Below are positions 50,124 through 59,357 of a DNA stretch of 64,000 nucleotides, one piece after another (positions within the stretch are counted from its first letter, which is position 1; each line of letters begins with the position of its first letter). The notes beneath the pieces were generated by a model that was given only the letters and a program-made list of their open reading frames with translations, searched no databases and was not told the DNA's origin. Both the position numbers and the translations under genes were made by a program. The stretch is from DASYTH01 sp035762905 (GTDB taxonomy: Bacteria; Actinomycetota; Actinomycetes; Mycobacteriales; Pseudonocardiaceae), in assembly GCF_035762905.1 (NCBI RefSeq), contig NZ_DASUCC010000130.1:62001-126000 (forward strand), in the 5' to 3' direction.

Positions 50124-50903
50124 ATGACGCAGTTCTTGCTGGCTGTTTTCGTTCTTTCTTTGTTACCCATTGTCGTGGCGGCGATGATGGTTTTGTTCGC
50201 GCACGGAAGAAAGGAGCAGGCGTTCGGGTTCATTATCGCGCCGGTGCTGCTCGTGGCCATTATCGGCGTGTTCACGGGCGGCTTTTCGGGGGTGCTGCTC
50301 GCGGTTCGGCTCGAGACACCCGGCGCGCGGATCGCGACCGGGGTCATCGGGGGGTTGCTGCTGGCCTTCGCCGTGCTGCTGGTCGTGGCGTTCGCCGTGC
50401 AGGCGTCCCGGCCACTGCCGGTTTCCGAGCGGGCGGGCCGAACGGCCTGGGTGGCGATCGAGGATCGGCTGATCGAATTGTGGAAACGACCGCCGGACGA
50501 GCATGCGGATCCGCTGCGGGCGTTCGCCGAGTTGTATGCCGATCCGGTGTTCATCAACGGGGTGGCGACGCCGCTGACGGAGGTGGTGGAGCGGGCCCGG
50601 GCTCTGCATGTCGCGTTCAGCGACCACGTGTTCCAGTTGCTGGATCGGGTCGTGCAGTCCTCGTCGGGCCTGCTGGCGATCTCCTTCCGGCACACCGCGC
50701 GGCACGTCGGGCCGTGGCGCACGGCGCTCGGCGAGGTACCGGCGACCGGGCGCACGGTGACCGGGCTGGGCATCGACATCCTGACCATCGTCGGCGACCG
50801 GGTCCACAAGATCCTGGTGGTGGCGGACGAGTTGCAGCGGCTGGTCCAGGTCGCCGAGCCGAGTGGTCCACTTCGGCCGCTGCTCGGTGGACCTGTTCGG
50901 TAG
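50124..50903 (+). CDS. membrane-anchored SnoaL-like domain protein
   Basis: A 259-residue protein. Residues about 1-85 form three membrane helices (FLLAVFVLSLLPIVVAAMMV, IIAPVLLVAIIGVFTGGF, GVIGGLLLAFAVLLVVAFAV). Residues about 125-245 are a SnoaL-like/NTF2-type fold (DPLRAFAELYADPVFING, then DRVHKILVVADELQRLVQ). SnoaL-like domains are cyclases or ligand binders; a membrane anchor is unusual. GGAGG precedes the ATG. It heads a pair with the LysE gene 25 bases on. Confidence 0.8.
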   Translation: MTQFLLAVFVLSLLPIVVAAMMVLFAHGRKEQAFGFIIAPVLLVAIIGVFTGGFSGVLLAVRLETPGARIATGVIGGLLLAFAVLLVVAFAVQASRPLPVSERAGRTAWVAIEDRLIELWKRPPDEHADPLRAFAELYADPVFINGVATPLTEVVERARALHVAFSDHVFQLLDRVVQSSSGLLAISFRHTARHVGPWRTALGEVPATGRTVTGLGIDILTIVGDRVHKILVVADELQRLVQVAEPSGPLRPLLGGPVR

Positions 50904-50928
50904 CGCCCGCCGCCGGCACGATCGGCCC

Positions 50929-51534
50929 ATGACCATCGAGTTTCTGTTGACCTCGCTGGTGGTCGTCGCCACGCCGGGCACCGGGGTGCTGTTCACGGTG
51001 GCGGCCGGGCTGGCCCGGGGCGCCCGGGCCGGCGTGGTGGCGGCGCTGGGCTGCACGCTCGGCACGGTGCCGCACCTGGTCGCGGCGATCACCGGGCTGG
51101 CCGCACTGCTGCACGCCAGTGCGGTGGCGTTCGAGGTGATCAAGTACCTCGGTGTTGCCTACCTGCTCTACCTGGCCTGGAGCACGCTGCGGGGCAAGCA
51201 GGCGTTCACCGTCGCGGCCGACCGGGAACACCGCCCGGCCGCGAAGGTGATCGGGTCGGCCGTGCTGATCAACCTGTTGAATCCCAAGCTGACGATCTTC
51301 TTCGTCGCCTTTCTGCCGCAGTTCGTCGGCCCCGGCGAGGGCGTGCTGCGGATGATCGAGCTGAGCGCGGTGTTCATGGCGCTCACGTTCGCCGTCTTCG
51401 TTGCCTACGGCCGGTTCGCGGCCGCGGTGCGCGACCGGGTCATGACCAGTTCCCGGGTGCTGACCTGGCTGCGGCGCGGGTTCGCCGGTGCGTTCGTGGC
51501 TCTGGGAGTGCGGCTCGCGCTGGCTGAGGGGTGA
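50929..51534 (+). CDS. LysE/RhtB family exporter
   Basis: A 201-residue transporter with six membrane segments. The N-terminal VVVATPGTGVLFTVAAGLARGARAG is the LysE family signature, with LNPKLTIFFVAFLPQF in the middle. Relatives export lysine, threonine, homoserine or other amino acids. It follows the SnoaL-like gene on the same strand and probably shares its promoter. Confidence 0.93.
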   Translation: MTIEFLLTSLVVVATPGTGVLFTVAAGLARGARAGVVAALGCTLGTVPHLVAAITGLAALLHASAVAFEVIKYLGVAYLLYLAWSTLRGKQAFTVAADREHRPAAKVIGSAVLINLLNPKLTIFFVAFLPQFVGPGEGVLRMIELSAVFMALTFAVFVAYGRFAAAVRDRVMTSSRVLTWLRRGFAGAFVALGVRLALAEG

Positions 51535-51550
51535 GCACGAGCCGCACTCC

Positions 51551-54500
51551 TCACCAGGCCCGGTACGGCTTGGACCGGGTGATGGTGCGGGCCAACGCCT
51601 CCCGGGCGGCGGCCATCCACAGTGGAACGTCGGCGCGCTCGGCCACCTCCTTGGCCTTGAGGTAGTGCGCGCTCGCCGACTGCGGTTGCCCCAACCGGTC
51701 GGCGAGATCGCCGAGCAACTGCGCGACCGGGAACAGCACGGCGAACCCGCCGGTGTCGCCGCCGGCGATCTCGTCCTCCATCGGCCGAAGGGCCTGGTAG
51801 GCCTCGGCCAACCGGTGATGGTCGTGCAGGGCGAGCCCGACCATGCCGCGCAGCGCCATGACGATCTTGAACCGGATGTCCCGGGGCACCGGCGGGCGGC
51901 GCGCCGCGACCGCGTGCGCCTCGTCGAGCCGGCCGGCCGTGGCCAGGGTCAGCGCGTAGGCCTCGGTTCCGGTCGTTGGCCACCGGGAGTACGCGGCGGC
52001 GCAGAAGTCGACCAGATCGGCGAGCTTGCCGGTCCACCAGCCCAGCGTGAGCGGGGCTATCGGGAAGAAGCCCTGCTCCGCGTCGGCGCAGCCGACGCGG
52101 CTGATCAGCTCGCCTGCGTGCTGGTGTGCGCGCTCCGCGTCGCCGAACCGCCCGGCCAACGTATGCCGCAACCCCTGGTAGAGCGACACGGTGGCGGCCG
52201 CGATCGGCAGGTCGTAGGTGTCCGCCAGCCGCTCGGTCTCCGCGGCGTGCTCGTCGGCCCTGGCGAAGTCGCCCCGGCCGCAGGCACAGCGCAGCAGCGC
52301 CTGCCGGCCGGTGGCCTCGATCGTGACCAGTCCGTGGTCGCGGCCGAGGGCGAACAGCTCGGCGGCGATCTGCTCGCGCTCGGCCAGGGTGCTGGTCCAG
52401 TAGCTGCGCCGGAACCGGGCGTTGAGCGCGGTGGCCAGGAACCCGGGCGCACCCAGCTGCCGGGCCAGCACGACCGCCTCGAGCGATGCCAGCTCGCCGC
52501 GCACGTCGTCGGTCTGCTCCAGCTCGATCGCGAGCGCCGCCAGCAACCGGCAGCGCAGGTGCCGGCGCAGCGGTGGCAGTTCGCGCAGCGTGCGGTCGAT
52601 CAGCTCGACCAGTTTTTCCGGGTTCTTGCCGGCGGCATGATGCGGCCACAGCCCGTGGGCCTCGTAGGCGACGATGACCCGGGCGGTCAGCTCGGCGTCG
52701 CGCAGCCCGACCACCTCGGCGAGCGCGTCGTCGCGCAGGCCGCGGGCGGCCCCGTGCTCGCCGGCCGTCGACAGGCACCGGATGGCCCCGATCAGCAGCT
52801 CCAGCCGGTCGCGCACGGTGGCACCGGGCGCATGGGCGTAGGACAGCACCGCCTGCTGCCACAGACCGGCGGCCTCCCGGTGGGCGTACCGGCGCTCGGC
52901 CTGCTCGGCGGCCAGGCGCAGGTAGCGGGCGGCCTTGGCGGCGGCATCCGGGGCCTGCGCGGCGCCCCAGTGATGGGCCAGCACCACCGCGTCGTGCGGG
53001 CCGAGCCGCTCCATGGCCGCCCCCACCCTGGCGTGCAGGCCGGTGCGGCGCAGCCGGGAGATGTCGTGGTACAGGGTGTCGCTGACCAGGGAGTGGGCGA
53101 ACCGCAGGGACCGGGTGGCCGCGTGCGGCGGCTCGACCAGCAACCCGGCCCGCAACGCCGGATCCAGGCACTCGATCAGATCGTCGGTGCCCATGCCGGT
53201 GACCGCGGCCAGCACGTCGAGCGTGAAGTCCCGGCCGATCACGGCGGCGTGGTACAGCGCGCTCTGGGCCGGCGCGGACAGCCGGGCGACCCGGCGCCGC
53301 ACGATGTGCCGCACGCTCTGCGGCACGTCGCCGATCGCCGCGTGCTCGCCGTCGGTCTCCAGCAGCCGGGCGACCTCCCGCACGAAGAACGGGTTGCCCT
53401 CGGTGCGGCGGGCGATGGCGGCGACGATGTCGTCGGCGATCGGCCGGGCGCACAGCTCGCGCATCAGGTCGCCGACCGCCTCGGTGTCCAGCCCGGTGAG
53501 GTGGACGTGCTCCGGTTCCTTGCGGGCCAGGCTGGCCAGGGCGTCGGCGAGCTGCTCGTCCACCTCGGTCGGCCGGTAGGTGGCCAGCACCAGCGCCGGC
53601 ATGGTGGCCAGGTCGGCGGCCAGGTGCACCAGCAGGGCCAGCGCCTCACCGTCGGCGTGGTGCAGGTCGTCGAGCACCAGCAGCAGCGGGGCGGCGCGGA
53701 CCACGGCGGCCAGGTAGTGGCTGACCGCGCTGCGCAGCCGGAACCGGGCGGCCGGCACGTCGTCCGCGGCGTGCAGGGTGGCGTGGTCGTCCAGCAGCGG
53801 CGCCAGTTCGCCGGCCAGCGCCGGGGACGGGAACCGGCCGGCCAGGCCCTGCAGCACCGCCGCCCAGGGCTGGCCGGCCGGGCTGCCCTCGCGTTCCGGG
53901 CAGGCGCCCCAGGCCACCGTCCAGCCCTCCGCGCCCAGCGTCCGGCCGATGGCCTGGGCGAGGGCCGACTTGCCGATGCCCGGCTCGCCGGTGACCAGGG
54001 CGAGCGTGAACCGGCCGGCCCGCGCGGCGTGCGCGGCCCGCTGTAATCGGGTCAGTACCTGGTCGCGGCCCCGCAGTCGCGGATCGGGTTCGGTCGCGCC
54101 GGTCGGATCCGGCGCGCCGGCCGGCCGCCGGTCCGGCAGGTGCAGCCAGGCGGTGGCGGTGGTTTCCTTCACCACCACCGAAACCGGTTGGTAGTCGGCC
54201 GGGTTGCCGCGCCGGCTGTGCCGGACCACCTCGTCGAAGAACCAGGACGAGACGATGATCGCCAGCACGCCGGACGACTCGGCCAGCCCGGTCCGCAGCG
54301 CGGCCGCGTCCAGCAGCCGGAAGGCCAGGTTGATCGCGGACCCGGTGACCCCGTGGTCGTCGTAGTTGATCTCCCCGGCGTGCAGCGCCATCCGCAGCCG
54401 GACCTGCTCCTCCGCGCGGTGCGTCCGGTTGTGCTCGAGCAGCGCACCGACCAGCGCCGCCGGCAGGTCCTCGACGAACGGACCCTTCGTCATGTTGGCC

Positions 54501-54706
54501 GGCGCCAGGATAAGCGCGCCGTCGCCGCGATCCTCGTGCTCGCATTCCGCCCAGGAAATGTTGGCGGCGCGGAACGCCGACTGGAGCGCCTGGTACAGCC
54601 CGGCACGCACGGCAATCTGATCGACATTGGTACGGCGGTGATCACCGAAACCCTCCACATCGACAACGAGTATGGTTCGATGCACCGCAAGACTTGGCCG
54701 CGTCAT
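51551..54706 (-). CDS. cyclase-like / AAA ATPase / TPR large regulator
   Basis: A 1051-residue protein. Residues about 1-185 resemble a class III nucleotide cyclase domain (ILVVDVEGFG, EDRGDGALIL, LHAGEINYDD, GSAINLAFRL) with both metal Asp but without the usual Lys that selects adenine, so it is probably inactive. Residues about 220-520 are an AAA ATPase (Walker A GEPGIGKSALAQ; Walker B LLLVLDDLHHAD), and the rest is helical TPR-like. There is no LuxR-type HTH at the C-terminus. It probably senses and relays a signal through protein interaction. ATG at 54706 with AGAGG upstream. Confidence 0.85.
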   Translation of the reverse strand: MTRPSLAVHRTILVVDVEGFGDHRRTNVDQIAVRAGLYQALQSAFRAANISWAECEHEDRGDGALILAPANMTKGPFVEDLPAALVGALLEHNRTHRAEEQVRLRMALHAGEINYDDHGVTGSAINLAFRLLDAAALRTGLAESSGVLAIIVSSWFFDEVVRHSRRGNPADYQPVSVVVKETTATAWLHLPDRRPAGAPDPTGATEPDPRLRGRDQVLTRLQRAAHAARAGRFTLALVTGEPGIGKSALAQAIGRTLGAEGWTVAWGACPEREGSPAGQPWAAVLQGLAGRFPSPALAGELAPLLDDHATLHAADDVPAARFRLRSAVSHYLAAVVRAAPLLLVLDDLHHADGEALALLVHLAADLATMPALVLATYRPTEVDEQLADALASLARKEPEHVHLTGLDTEAVGDLMRELCARPIADDIVAAIARRTEGNPFFVREVARLLETDGEHAAIGDVPQSVRHIVRRRVARLSAPAQSALYHAAVIGRDFTLDVLAAVTGMGTDDLIECLDPALRAGLLVEPPHAATRSLRFAHSLVSDTLYHDISRLRRTGLHARVGAAMERLGPHDAVVLAHHWGAAQAPDAAAKAARYLRLAAEQAERRYAHREAAGLWQQAVLSYAHAPGATVRDRLELLIGAIRCLSTAGEHGAARGLRDDALAEVVGLRDAELTARVIVAYEAHGLWPHHAAGKNPEKLVELIDRTLRELPPLRRHLRCRLLAALAIELEQTDDVRGELASLEAVVLARQLGAPGFLATALNARFRRSYWTSTLAEREQIAAELFALGRDHGLVTIEATGRQALLRCACGRGDFARADEHAAETERLADTYDLPIAAATVSLYQGLRHTLAGRFGDAERAHQHAGELISRVGCADAEQGFFPIAPLTLGWWTGKLADLVDFCAAAYSRWPTTGTEAYALTLATAGRLDEAHAVAARRPPVPRDIRFKIVMALRGMVGLALHDHHRLAEAYQALRPMEDEIAGGDTGGFAVLFPVAQLLGDLADRLGQPQSASAHYLKAKEVAERADVPLWMAAAREALARTITRSKPYRAW

Positions 54707-54770
54707 AGCACCTCTTCGCCCTCGGCAATGACGTCGCGAACGGTGCGTTACTCTATACGGCTCCAAACAG

Positions 54771-54818
54771 GACAATGACAAACACTATTCATGGACAAAT
54801 TGTGTCTTGCCCATTGTC
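54771..54818. promoter_or_regulatory. inverted repeats in the divergent cyclase-like/dehydratase gap
   Basis: GACAATG (54771-54777) and CATTGTC (54812-54818) are inverse copies, and ACAAATTGT (54795-54803) is a palindrome between them. The 147-base gap between the divergent start codons is AT-rich relative to the window, as expected of a regulated promoter region. Confidence 0.35.
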
Positions 54819-54853
54819 GAGGTTTTGGCGCGCTGTCACTAGGGTGGGCGTAC

Positions 54854-56005
54854 ATGCGGATCACCACGGTGGAGACGTTCGTGCTCGGCGAGCGCCAACT
54901 GCTGGTGCGGATCGGCACGGACGAGGGGTTGGCCGGGTGGGGCGACGCCACGCTCGAGCACCGGCCCGGCACGGTCGCCGCGGCGGTCCGGGAGCTGTCC
55001 GGCCAGCTCCTCGGCGCGGACCCGACGCCGGTCACCGCGCACTGGCAGATGCTGAGCCGGGGCGGCTTCTACCGCGGCGGCCCGGTGCTTTCCAGTGCGG
55101 TCGCCGGGTTGGACCAGGCGCTGTGGGACCTGCGCGGGCGGTACCTCGGCGCGCCGGTGCACGTGCTGCTCGGTGGGCCGTGCCGGGACCGGGTGCGGCT
55201 GTACACGCACACCTGGGGCGCGCCCGGGCACACCGGCGGTCCGGCCCGGGCCCGGGAGTTGGTGGCCGCCGGGTACACGCTGGTCAAGACGGCGGTGGCC
55301 GGCCCGGTGGGATTCCTGGACTCGCCGGCGATGACCGCGCGGTTCGTCGCGGACCTGGAGGCGTTGCGCGCGGCCGTCGGCGCCGCCGCCGACTTCGGCA
55401 TCGACCTGCACGGCCGGGTGTCCGTGCACCACGCCCGCCGGCTCGCCGACGCGGTGGCGCACACCGCCCCGGCGTTCTTCGAGGAGCCGCTGCGCCCGGA
55501 GCACTCCCGGCTGATCGGCCGGCTGGTGGCCGGCACCGGGGTGCCGATCGCGACCGGTGAGCGGCTGTACTCCCGGGAGGAGTTCCTGCCGGTGTTCGAG
55601 GCCGGCATCGCCATCGCCCAGCCCGACCTGTCGCACGCCGGCGGGATCACCGAGGTGTTCCGGATCGCCACCATGGCCGAGTCGTTCGACGTGCAGGTGG
55701 CCCCGCACTGTCCGATCGGGCCGGTCGCCCTGGCCGCCTGCGTCCAGCTCGACCTGGCGGTGCCGAACTTCTACGCCCAGGAGCACGTGATCGACCTGAC
55801 CTCGCCGGGTTCGCCGGACCTCGCGATCCTGCGCAACCCCGAGGTGCTCGTCCCGACCGCCGGTCACCTCGATCGCCCGACCGGACCGGGCCTCGGCATC
55901 GAGATCGACGAGGACGCCGTCCGCGCCGCCCACCGTCCCGACCTACTCATCCCCACCGAACGCCCCACCTGGCGGCACCCCGACGGCAGCTTCGCCGAAT
56001 GGTGA
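54854..56005 (+). CDS. enolase superfamily sugar-acid dehydratase (galactonate dehydratase-like)
   Basis: A 383-residue mandelate racemase/enolase-type enzyme. The N-terminal capping domain starts MRITTVETFVLG; the barrel carries the metal ligands (Asp in FGIDLHGRV, Glu in FFEEPLRPEH, Glu in ATGERLYSRE) and His in QVAPHCPIGP, the DgoD-like pattern. The family dehydrates aldonic acids to 2-keto-3-deoxy products. The neighbours (SGNH, VOC) do not fix the sugar. ATG chosen at 54854. Confidence 0.88.
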   Translation: MRITTVETFVLGERQLLVRIGTDEGLAGWGDATLEHRPGTVAAAVRELSGQLLGADPTPVTAHWQMLSRGGFYRGGPVLSSAVAGLDQALWDLRGRYLGAPVHVLLGGPCRDRVRLYTHTWGAPGHTGGPARARELVAAGYTLVKTAVAGPVGFLDSPAMTARFVADLEALRAAVGAAADFGIDLHGRVSVHHARRLADAVAHTAPAFFEEPLRPEHSRLIGRLVAGTGVPIATGERLYSREEFLPVFEAGIAIAQPDLSHAGGITEVFRIATMAESFDVQVAPHCPIGPVALAACVQLDLAVPNFYAQEHVIDLTSPGSPDLAILRNPEVLVPTAGHLDRPTGPGLGIEIDEDAVRAAHRPDLLIPTERPTWRHPDGSFAEW

Positions 56006-56030
56006 CCGCCGGCCCGGAACAACTCGGGGG

Positions 56031-56666
56031 TCAGCCGGCGAGCAGGGTGTCGTAGGCGTCGAGCCAGAGGCGGGCGATGAGGCGGTGCCCCAAGGCGGTG
56101 GGGTGGACGCCGTCCGGGGCGATGACGGTGGGGCCGCGTTCGGCGGCGACGGCGGTGACGGCGTCGTGCAGCGGGACGAACACGGCGCCGTAGCGGTGGG
56201 CCAGGTCGCGGACGATGGGGCGTTTGGCGGCCAGGTCCGCGCGGCAGAAGGGGGAACCGTCCCGCCAGCGGGCGTCGGAGCCCTCGGCGTCCAGGAAGAA
56301 CGGTTCGATGATGATGAGCTTGTGGATGCCCGCGGCGGCGGTGCGGTCCAGGACCTCGGTGTACCGGCTGGCGAACAGATCCGGCGGGGTGGGGCGGCCC
56401 TCGAAGAACGTGTGCAGCGTGTCGTTCACCCCGATGAAGATCGACAGCAGCTCGGGCCGGTGGTCCAGGGCGTCCTGCTGCCAGCGCGTCTGGAGGTGCT
56501 CGATCCGGTCACCGGAGATGCCGGTGTTGATGATCCGGGCCGCGTCGCCGCGCTCGCGCAGGGTGCTGGCGACGATGTCCACGTAGCCGGCACCGAGGCC
56601 GAGCGGGTCGGTGCGCCGGTCGCAGTCGGTGATGCTGTCGCCGGTGAACAGGATCGTGCCGGGCAT
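56031..56666 (-). CDS. SGNH hydrolase
   Basis: A 211-residue esterase: block I FTGDSITDC with the catalytic Ser near residue 10, block II Gly in TGISGDR, block III Asn in GVNDT, and block V DGVHPT with Asp and His. It lacks a signal peptide, so it is probably a cytosolic acetyl- or sugar-ester hydrolase. Its ATG shares one base with the upstream VOC stop (TGATG), so the two are coupled. Confidence 0.92.
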   Translation of the reverse strand: MPGTILFTGDSITDCDRRTDPLGLGAGYVDIVASTLRERGDAARIINTGISGDRIEHLQTRWQQDALDHRPELLSIFIGVNDTLHTFFEGRPTPPDLFASRYTEVLDRTAAAGIHKLIIIEPFFLDAEGSDARWRDGSPFCRADLAAKRPIVRDLAHRYGAVFVPLHDAVTAVAAERGPTVIAPDGVHPTALGHRLIARLWLDAYDTLLAG

Positions 56667-57157
56667 CAGCTGACCACGTGGCCGTACATCTCGCCGAGCG
56701 GATCGGCGATCAGCTCGACCCGGGCACCGTCCGGGTCCCGGAAGTAGACCGAGACCTCACTGTGCACCACGTGCTCGACGCCGGCGGCCGCCAGCTTGGA
56801 CTTCAGCCGCTCCCACCGCGCCGGCTCGACCGAGATCGCCACGTGGTGCAGACCGCCGAGCACCTCGGCGTACGGACCGACGTCCAGTCCGGGAAAGTCG
56901 AAGAAGGCCAACAGGTTGCCGTTGCCGATGTCGAAGAAGAAGTGCGACGAGCCCGGATAGTCCCGGTTCTCGATCAGCTCGGTGAGCGGGAACTCCAGCA
57001 GGTCCTGGTAGAACCGGACGGTGCGCTCGACGTCGCTGCTGATCAGCGCGGTGTGGTGCAGCCCTCGGGCACTGGACGGCGGGCGCTCCCCCGCCGGACG
57101 CAGGTGGGCCGCGCGGATCTCGTCGCGGCGCCGGGCCAGTTCGGTGACATCGGTCAT
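56666..57157 (-). CDS. VOC (glyoxalase/bleomycin resistance) family protein
   Basis: A 163-residue VOC protein of two beta-alpha-beta3 modules: LHHTALISSDVERTVRFYQ (metal His), SHFFFDIGNGNLLAFF, HHVAISVE (second metal His) and ARVELIAD at the end (Glu). These metal enzymes isomerise, cleave or bind small molecules. It is coupled to the SGNH hydrolase gene, so both may treat one substrate. Confidence 0.9.
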   Translation of the reverse strand: MTDVTELARRRDEIRAAHLRPAGERPPSSARGLHHTALISSDVERTVRFYQDLLEFPLTELIENRDYPGSSHFFFDIGNGNLLAFFDFPGLDVGPYAEVLGGLHHVAISVEPARWERLKSKLAAAGVEHVVHSEVSVYFRDPDGARVELIADPLGEMYGHVVS

Positions 57158-57171
57158 GACCGAAGAATAGG

Positions 57172-57975
57172 TCAGGCCGCCCAGTGCGCCGGCCGGTTGA
57201 GCGCCTGCGGCAGGACCGTGCCGGCGTCGCCGGTGGCCAGCTCGATCTGGGGCTGGGTAAGGAAGATCGCGGTGCCGAGGTCGGCCCCGCGCAGGTCGGC
57301 GTCCCGGCAGTCGGCGCCGGTCAGATCGGCCAGGTTCAGGTCCGCGCCGCGCAGGTCGGCGCGGATCAGCAGCGCACCACGCAGGTTCGCGCCGCGCAGG
57401 TCGGCCCCGGGCAGCGCGGCGGCGATCAGGTCGGCCCGGCGCAGCTCGACATCCGGCCGGCTCACCCCGGCTCGCACCAGCTCACTGGCCGACACCAGCA
57501 GCGGGTTGACGGCGGCGCGGTGCGCGTCGGCGTCGAGCCGCTCCAGCTCGCCGGCCGGGCGGCCGGCCAGGTGCTCGGTCTCGGCCAGCGCCCGGCGCAA
57601 CCCGGCGTACACGGGCCGGGCGGCCGGCAGCGTCAGCGCCTCGGTCAGGTACCAGAGGATCTCGTGCAGCGCCCGCATCGTCCGGTACGCGGCGAACATC
57701 CGCGGTGCCACGTCCGGCTCCCGCCAGTGCCGGCCGCGGAAGGTGTCCTGCACGATCCGCTGCCCGGCGCCGAAGCAGTCGTACGCGACGCAACCGCGGA
57801 AACCCCGCTCCCGCAACAGATCGTGGATCGTGCAGCGGCAGTCGGCGAGCAGGTTCCGGCACGGCCGCCCGGCCGGCTTGGCGAAGGCGAACTCCCCCGA
57901 CTCCGCGAACGCCAGCCCCACACAACACAGTGCGGCGCAGTTCGCGCAGTCCGGCCGCAGCTCCGCCGGTCGCAT
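57172..57975 (-). CDS. YkgJ-like zinc/iron-cluster domain fused to pentapeptide repeats
   Basis: A 267-residue fusion. Residues about 8-70 contain nine cysteines (CANCAALCC, PCRNL, CRCTIHDLLRERGFRGC, YDCFGAG) in the pattern of YkgJ-type metal-binding proteins (C-x2-C-x3-CC ... CxIH ... RGFxGC). Residues about 180-245 are pentapeptide repeats of the A(D/N)Lxx type (GADLRGANLRGALLIRADLR), forming a right-handed beta helix. A metal domain joined to a quinolone-protector-like helix is unusual. Function unknown. Confidence 0.8.
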   Translation of the reverse strand: MRPAELRPDCANCAALCCVGLAFAESGEFAFAKPAGRPCRNLLADCRCTIHDLLRERGFRGCVAYDCFGAGQRIVQDTFRGRHWREPDVAPRMFAAYRTMRALHEILWYLTEALTLPAARPVYAGLRRALAETEHLAGRPAGELERLDADAHRAAVNPLLVSASELVRAGVSRPDVELRRADLIAAALPGADLRGANLRGALLIRADLRGADLNLADLTGADCRDADLRGADLGTAIFLTQPQIELATGDAGTVLPQALNRPAHWAA

Positions 57976-57987
57976 CAGGTCGGACCC

Positions 57988-58785
57988 CTATCCACCAGCT
58001 GTCATCAGCAGGGTCCCATTGGCGTCGTAGGCGTGCAGGGTCGGGCTTGGGTTTCCCGCCGGGATCAACCAGTCGGTCGGATGCACGATGCGGCCGACGA
58101 AGGTGCCGTTGGCCAGCACGGCAGCCACGGTGATTCGGTCCTTGGTCAGGGTGATCCGGGTGACCGGGGCGTCGTACCGGCCGGCGAGGATCTCCGTGCC
58201 TGGCCGGCCCCGGCTGCCCGGCTTGCCGCCGGCGATGTCCCCGCCGGCGCTGGCGCCGTTGAGGTCGATCACGACCGGCTCACCGGGCATGCGCACGCCG
58301 GGGCCGCCGAACGAGGGGTTGTACGGCAGGCCCGGACCGTCGATGACGCAGGCCATGGCGACGTCGTCGGCGTAGAGCAGGGCCAGCGGGCCGGCCTGGT
58401 CGGAGAGCACGTTGACCAGTCGGAACGAGTCGGCGGTGGCGCCCGGGGTCGGCGGGCCGCCCGGCCCCGCCACGGCGCTCGCGCAGCCCTGCTCGATCGC
58501 GTTCCGGTCGTGGCCGGGCACCTCGGGCAGCACCGCACCGGACGGTGTCGTGCTGACCGGGGTCGTCGCCGGGGGCGTGCCGGCGGCCGGACTGAGCCTG
58601 CCGTCCGGCCGCGGCAGCGCCCAGACCACGGCGGCCACCCCAATCAGGACGGTCGCGGTGGCCATCGGGGCCAGCCACCGACGGGCCGGGCGGGCCGGTG
58701 CGGCCGTCGTGCGGAGCAGTTCGGCGCGGATCCGGGCATGCCGGTGCGGGGGCAGGTCGCGGGGGGCGGGCAGCATCGTGCTCAT
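57988..58785 (-). CDS. single-pass membrane protein coupled to an ECF sigma factor
   Basis: A 265-residue protein. Residues 1-38 are cytosolic (DLPPHRHARIRAELLRTTAA), then one membrane segment (MATATVLIGVAAVVWAL, about 41-58) and a Pro/Thr-rich linker leading to an extracytoplasmic domain. It overlaps the upstream sigma factor stop by 4 bases (ATGA). That arrangement matches membrane anti-sigma factors, but no zinc HxxxCxxC motif is present. GGAGG precedes the ATG. Confidence 0.75.
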   Translation of the reverse strand: MSTMLPAPRDLPPHRHARIRAELLRTTAAPARPARRWLAPMATATVLIGVAAVVWALPRPDGRLSPAAGTPPATTPVSTTPSGAVLPEVPGHDRNAIEQGCASAVAGPGGPPTPGATADSFRLVNVLSDQAGPLALLYADDVAMACVIDGPGLPYNPSFGGPGVRMPGEPVVIDLNGASAGGDIAGGKPGSRGRPGTEILAGRYDAPVTRITLTKDRITVAAVLANGTFVGRIVHPTDWLIPAGNPSPTLHAYDANGTLLMTAGG

Positions 58786-59357
58786 CGTTCCTCCGGCAGG
58801 CTGGATTGGACGGTGACGACCGGTTCGGGCGCGAGCAGCCGGGAAAGGCCGGCCCTGGCCTTGCTGACCCTGGCCCGCACGCTCACCTCGGCGATGCCCA
58901 GCGCGGCGGCGGCGTCGGCGTAGGACACGCCCGACCACACGCACAGCGCGAGGGCCTCGCGCTGGGCCCGGGGCAGCCGGCCGGCCGCAGCGAGCACCCG
59001 GGCCATCCGCCGCTCGTCGTCGACCCGCCCGGCGACGTCGTCGGCGTGGTCGGGCACCGGCGGCTCGCCGGGTACCCGGTGGGCCAGCCGCTGCCTGCGG
59101 GCCAGGCCGCGACGGTCGTTGCGCACCACGTTGGTGGCCACCGTGAGCAGCCACGGCAGGGCGGAGTCGTGCCGCAGCCGGACCTGCGCCCGCTTGCGCC
59201 AGGCCAGCAGGAACGTGGTCTGCAGGTGGTCCTCGGCCGCCGCCCACGACGCGGTCAGCCGAAAGCAGTGGTTGTACACCGCCTTCGCGTGCCGGTCGAA
59301 CAGCTCGCCGAACGACGCGGTCGTCCACAACTCGCGGTCCGACCTCTCGGTTGCCAT
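58782..59357 (-). CDS. ECF sigma factor (SigE/SigK-like)
   Basis: A 191-residue sigma factor with region 2 (FDRHAKAVYNHCFRLTASWA, AEDHLQTTFLLAWR) and region 4 (LPRAQREALALCVWSGVSYAD, ALGIAEVSVRARVSKAR). It has no C-terminal extension. Co-translated with the membrane protein that follows, which may restrain it. The 213-base region to the divergent SARP gene presumably holds its autoregulated promoter. Confidence 0.93.
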   Translation of the reverse strand: MATERSDRELWTTASFGELFDRHAKAVYNHCFRLTASWAAAEDHLQTTFLLAWRKRAQVRLRHDSALPWLLTVATNVVRNDRRGLARRQRLAHRVPGEPPVPDHADDVAGRVDDERRMARVLAAAGRLPRAQREALALCVWSGVSYADAAAALGIAEVSVRARVSKARAGLSRLLAPEPVVTVQSSLPEER

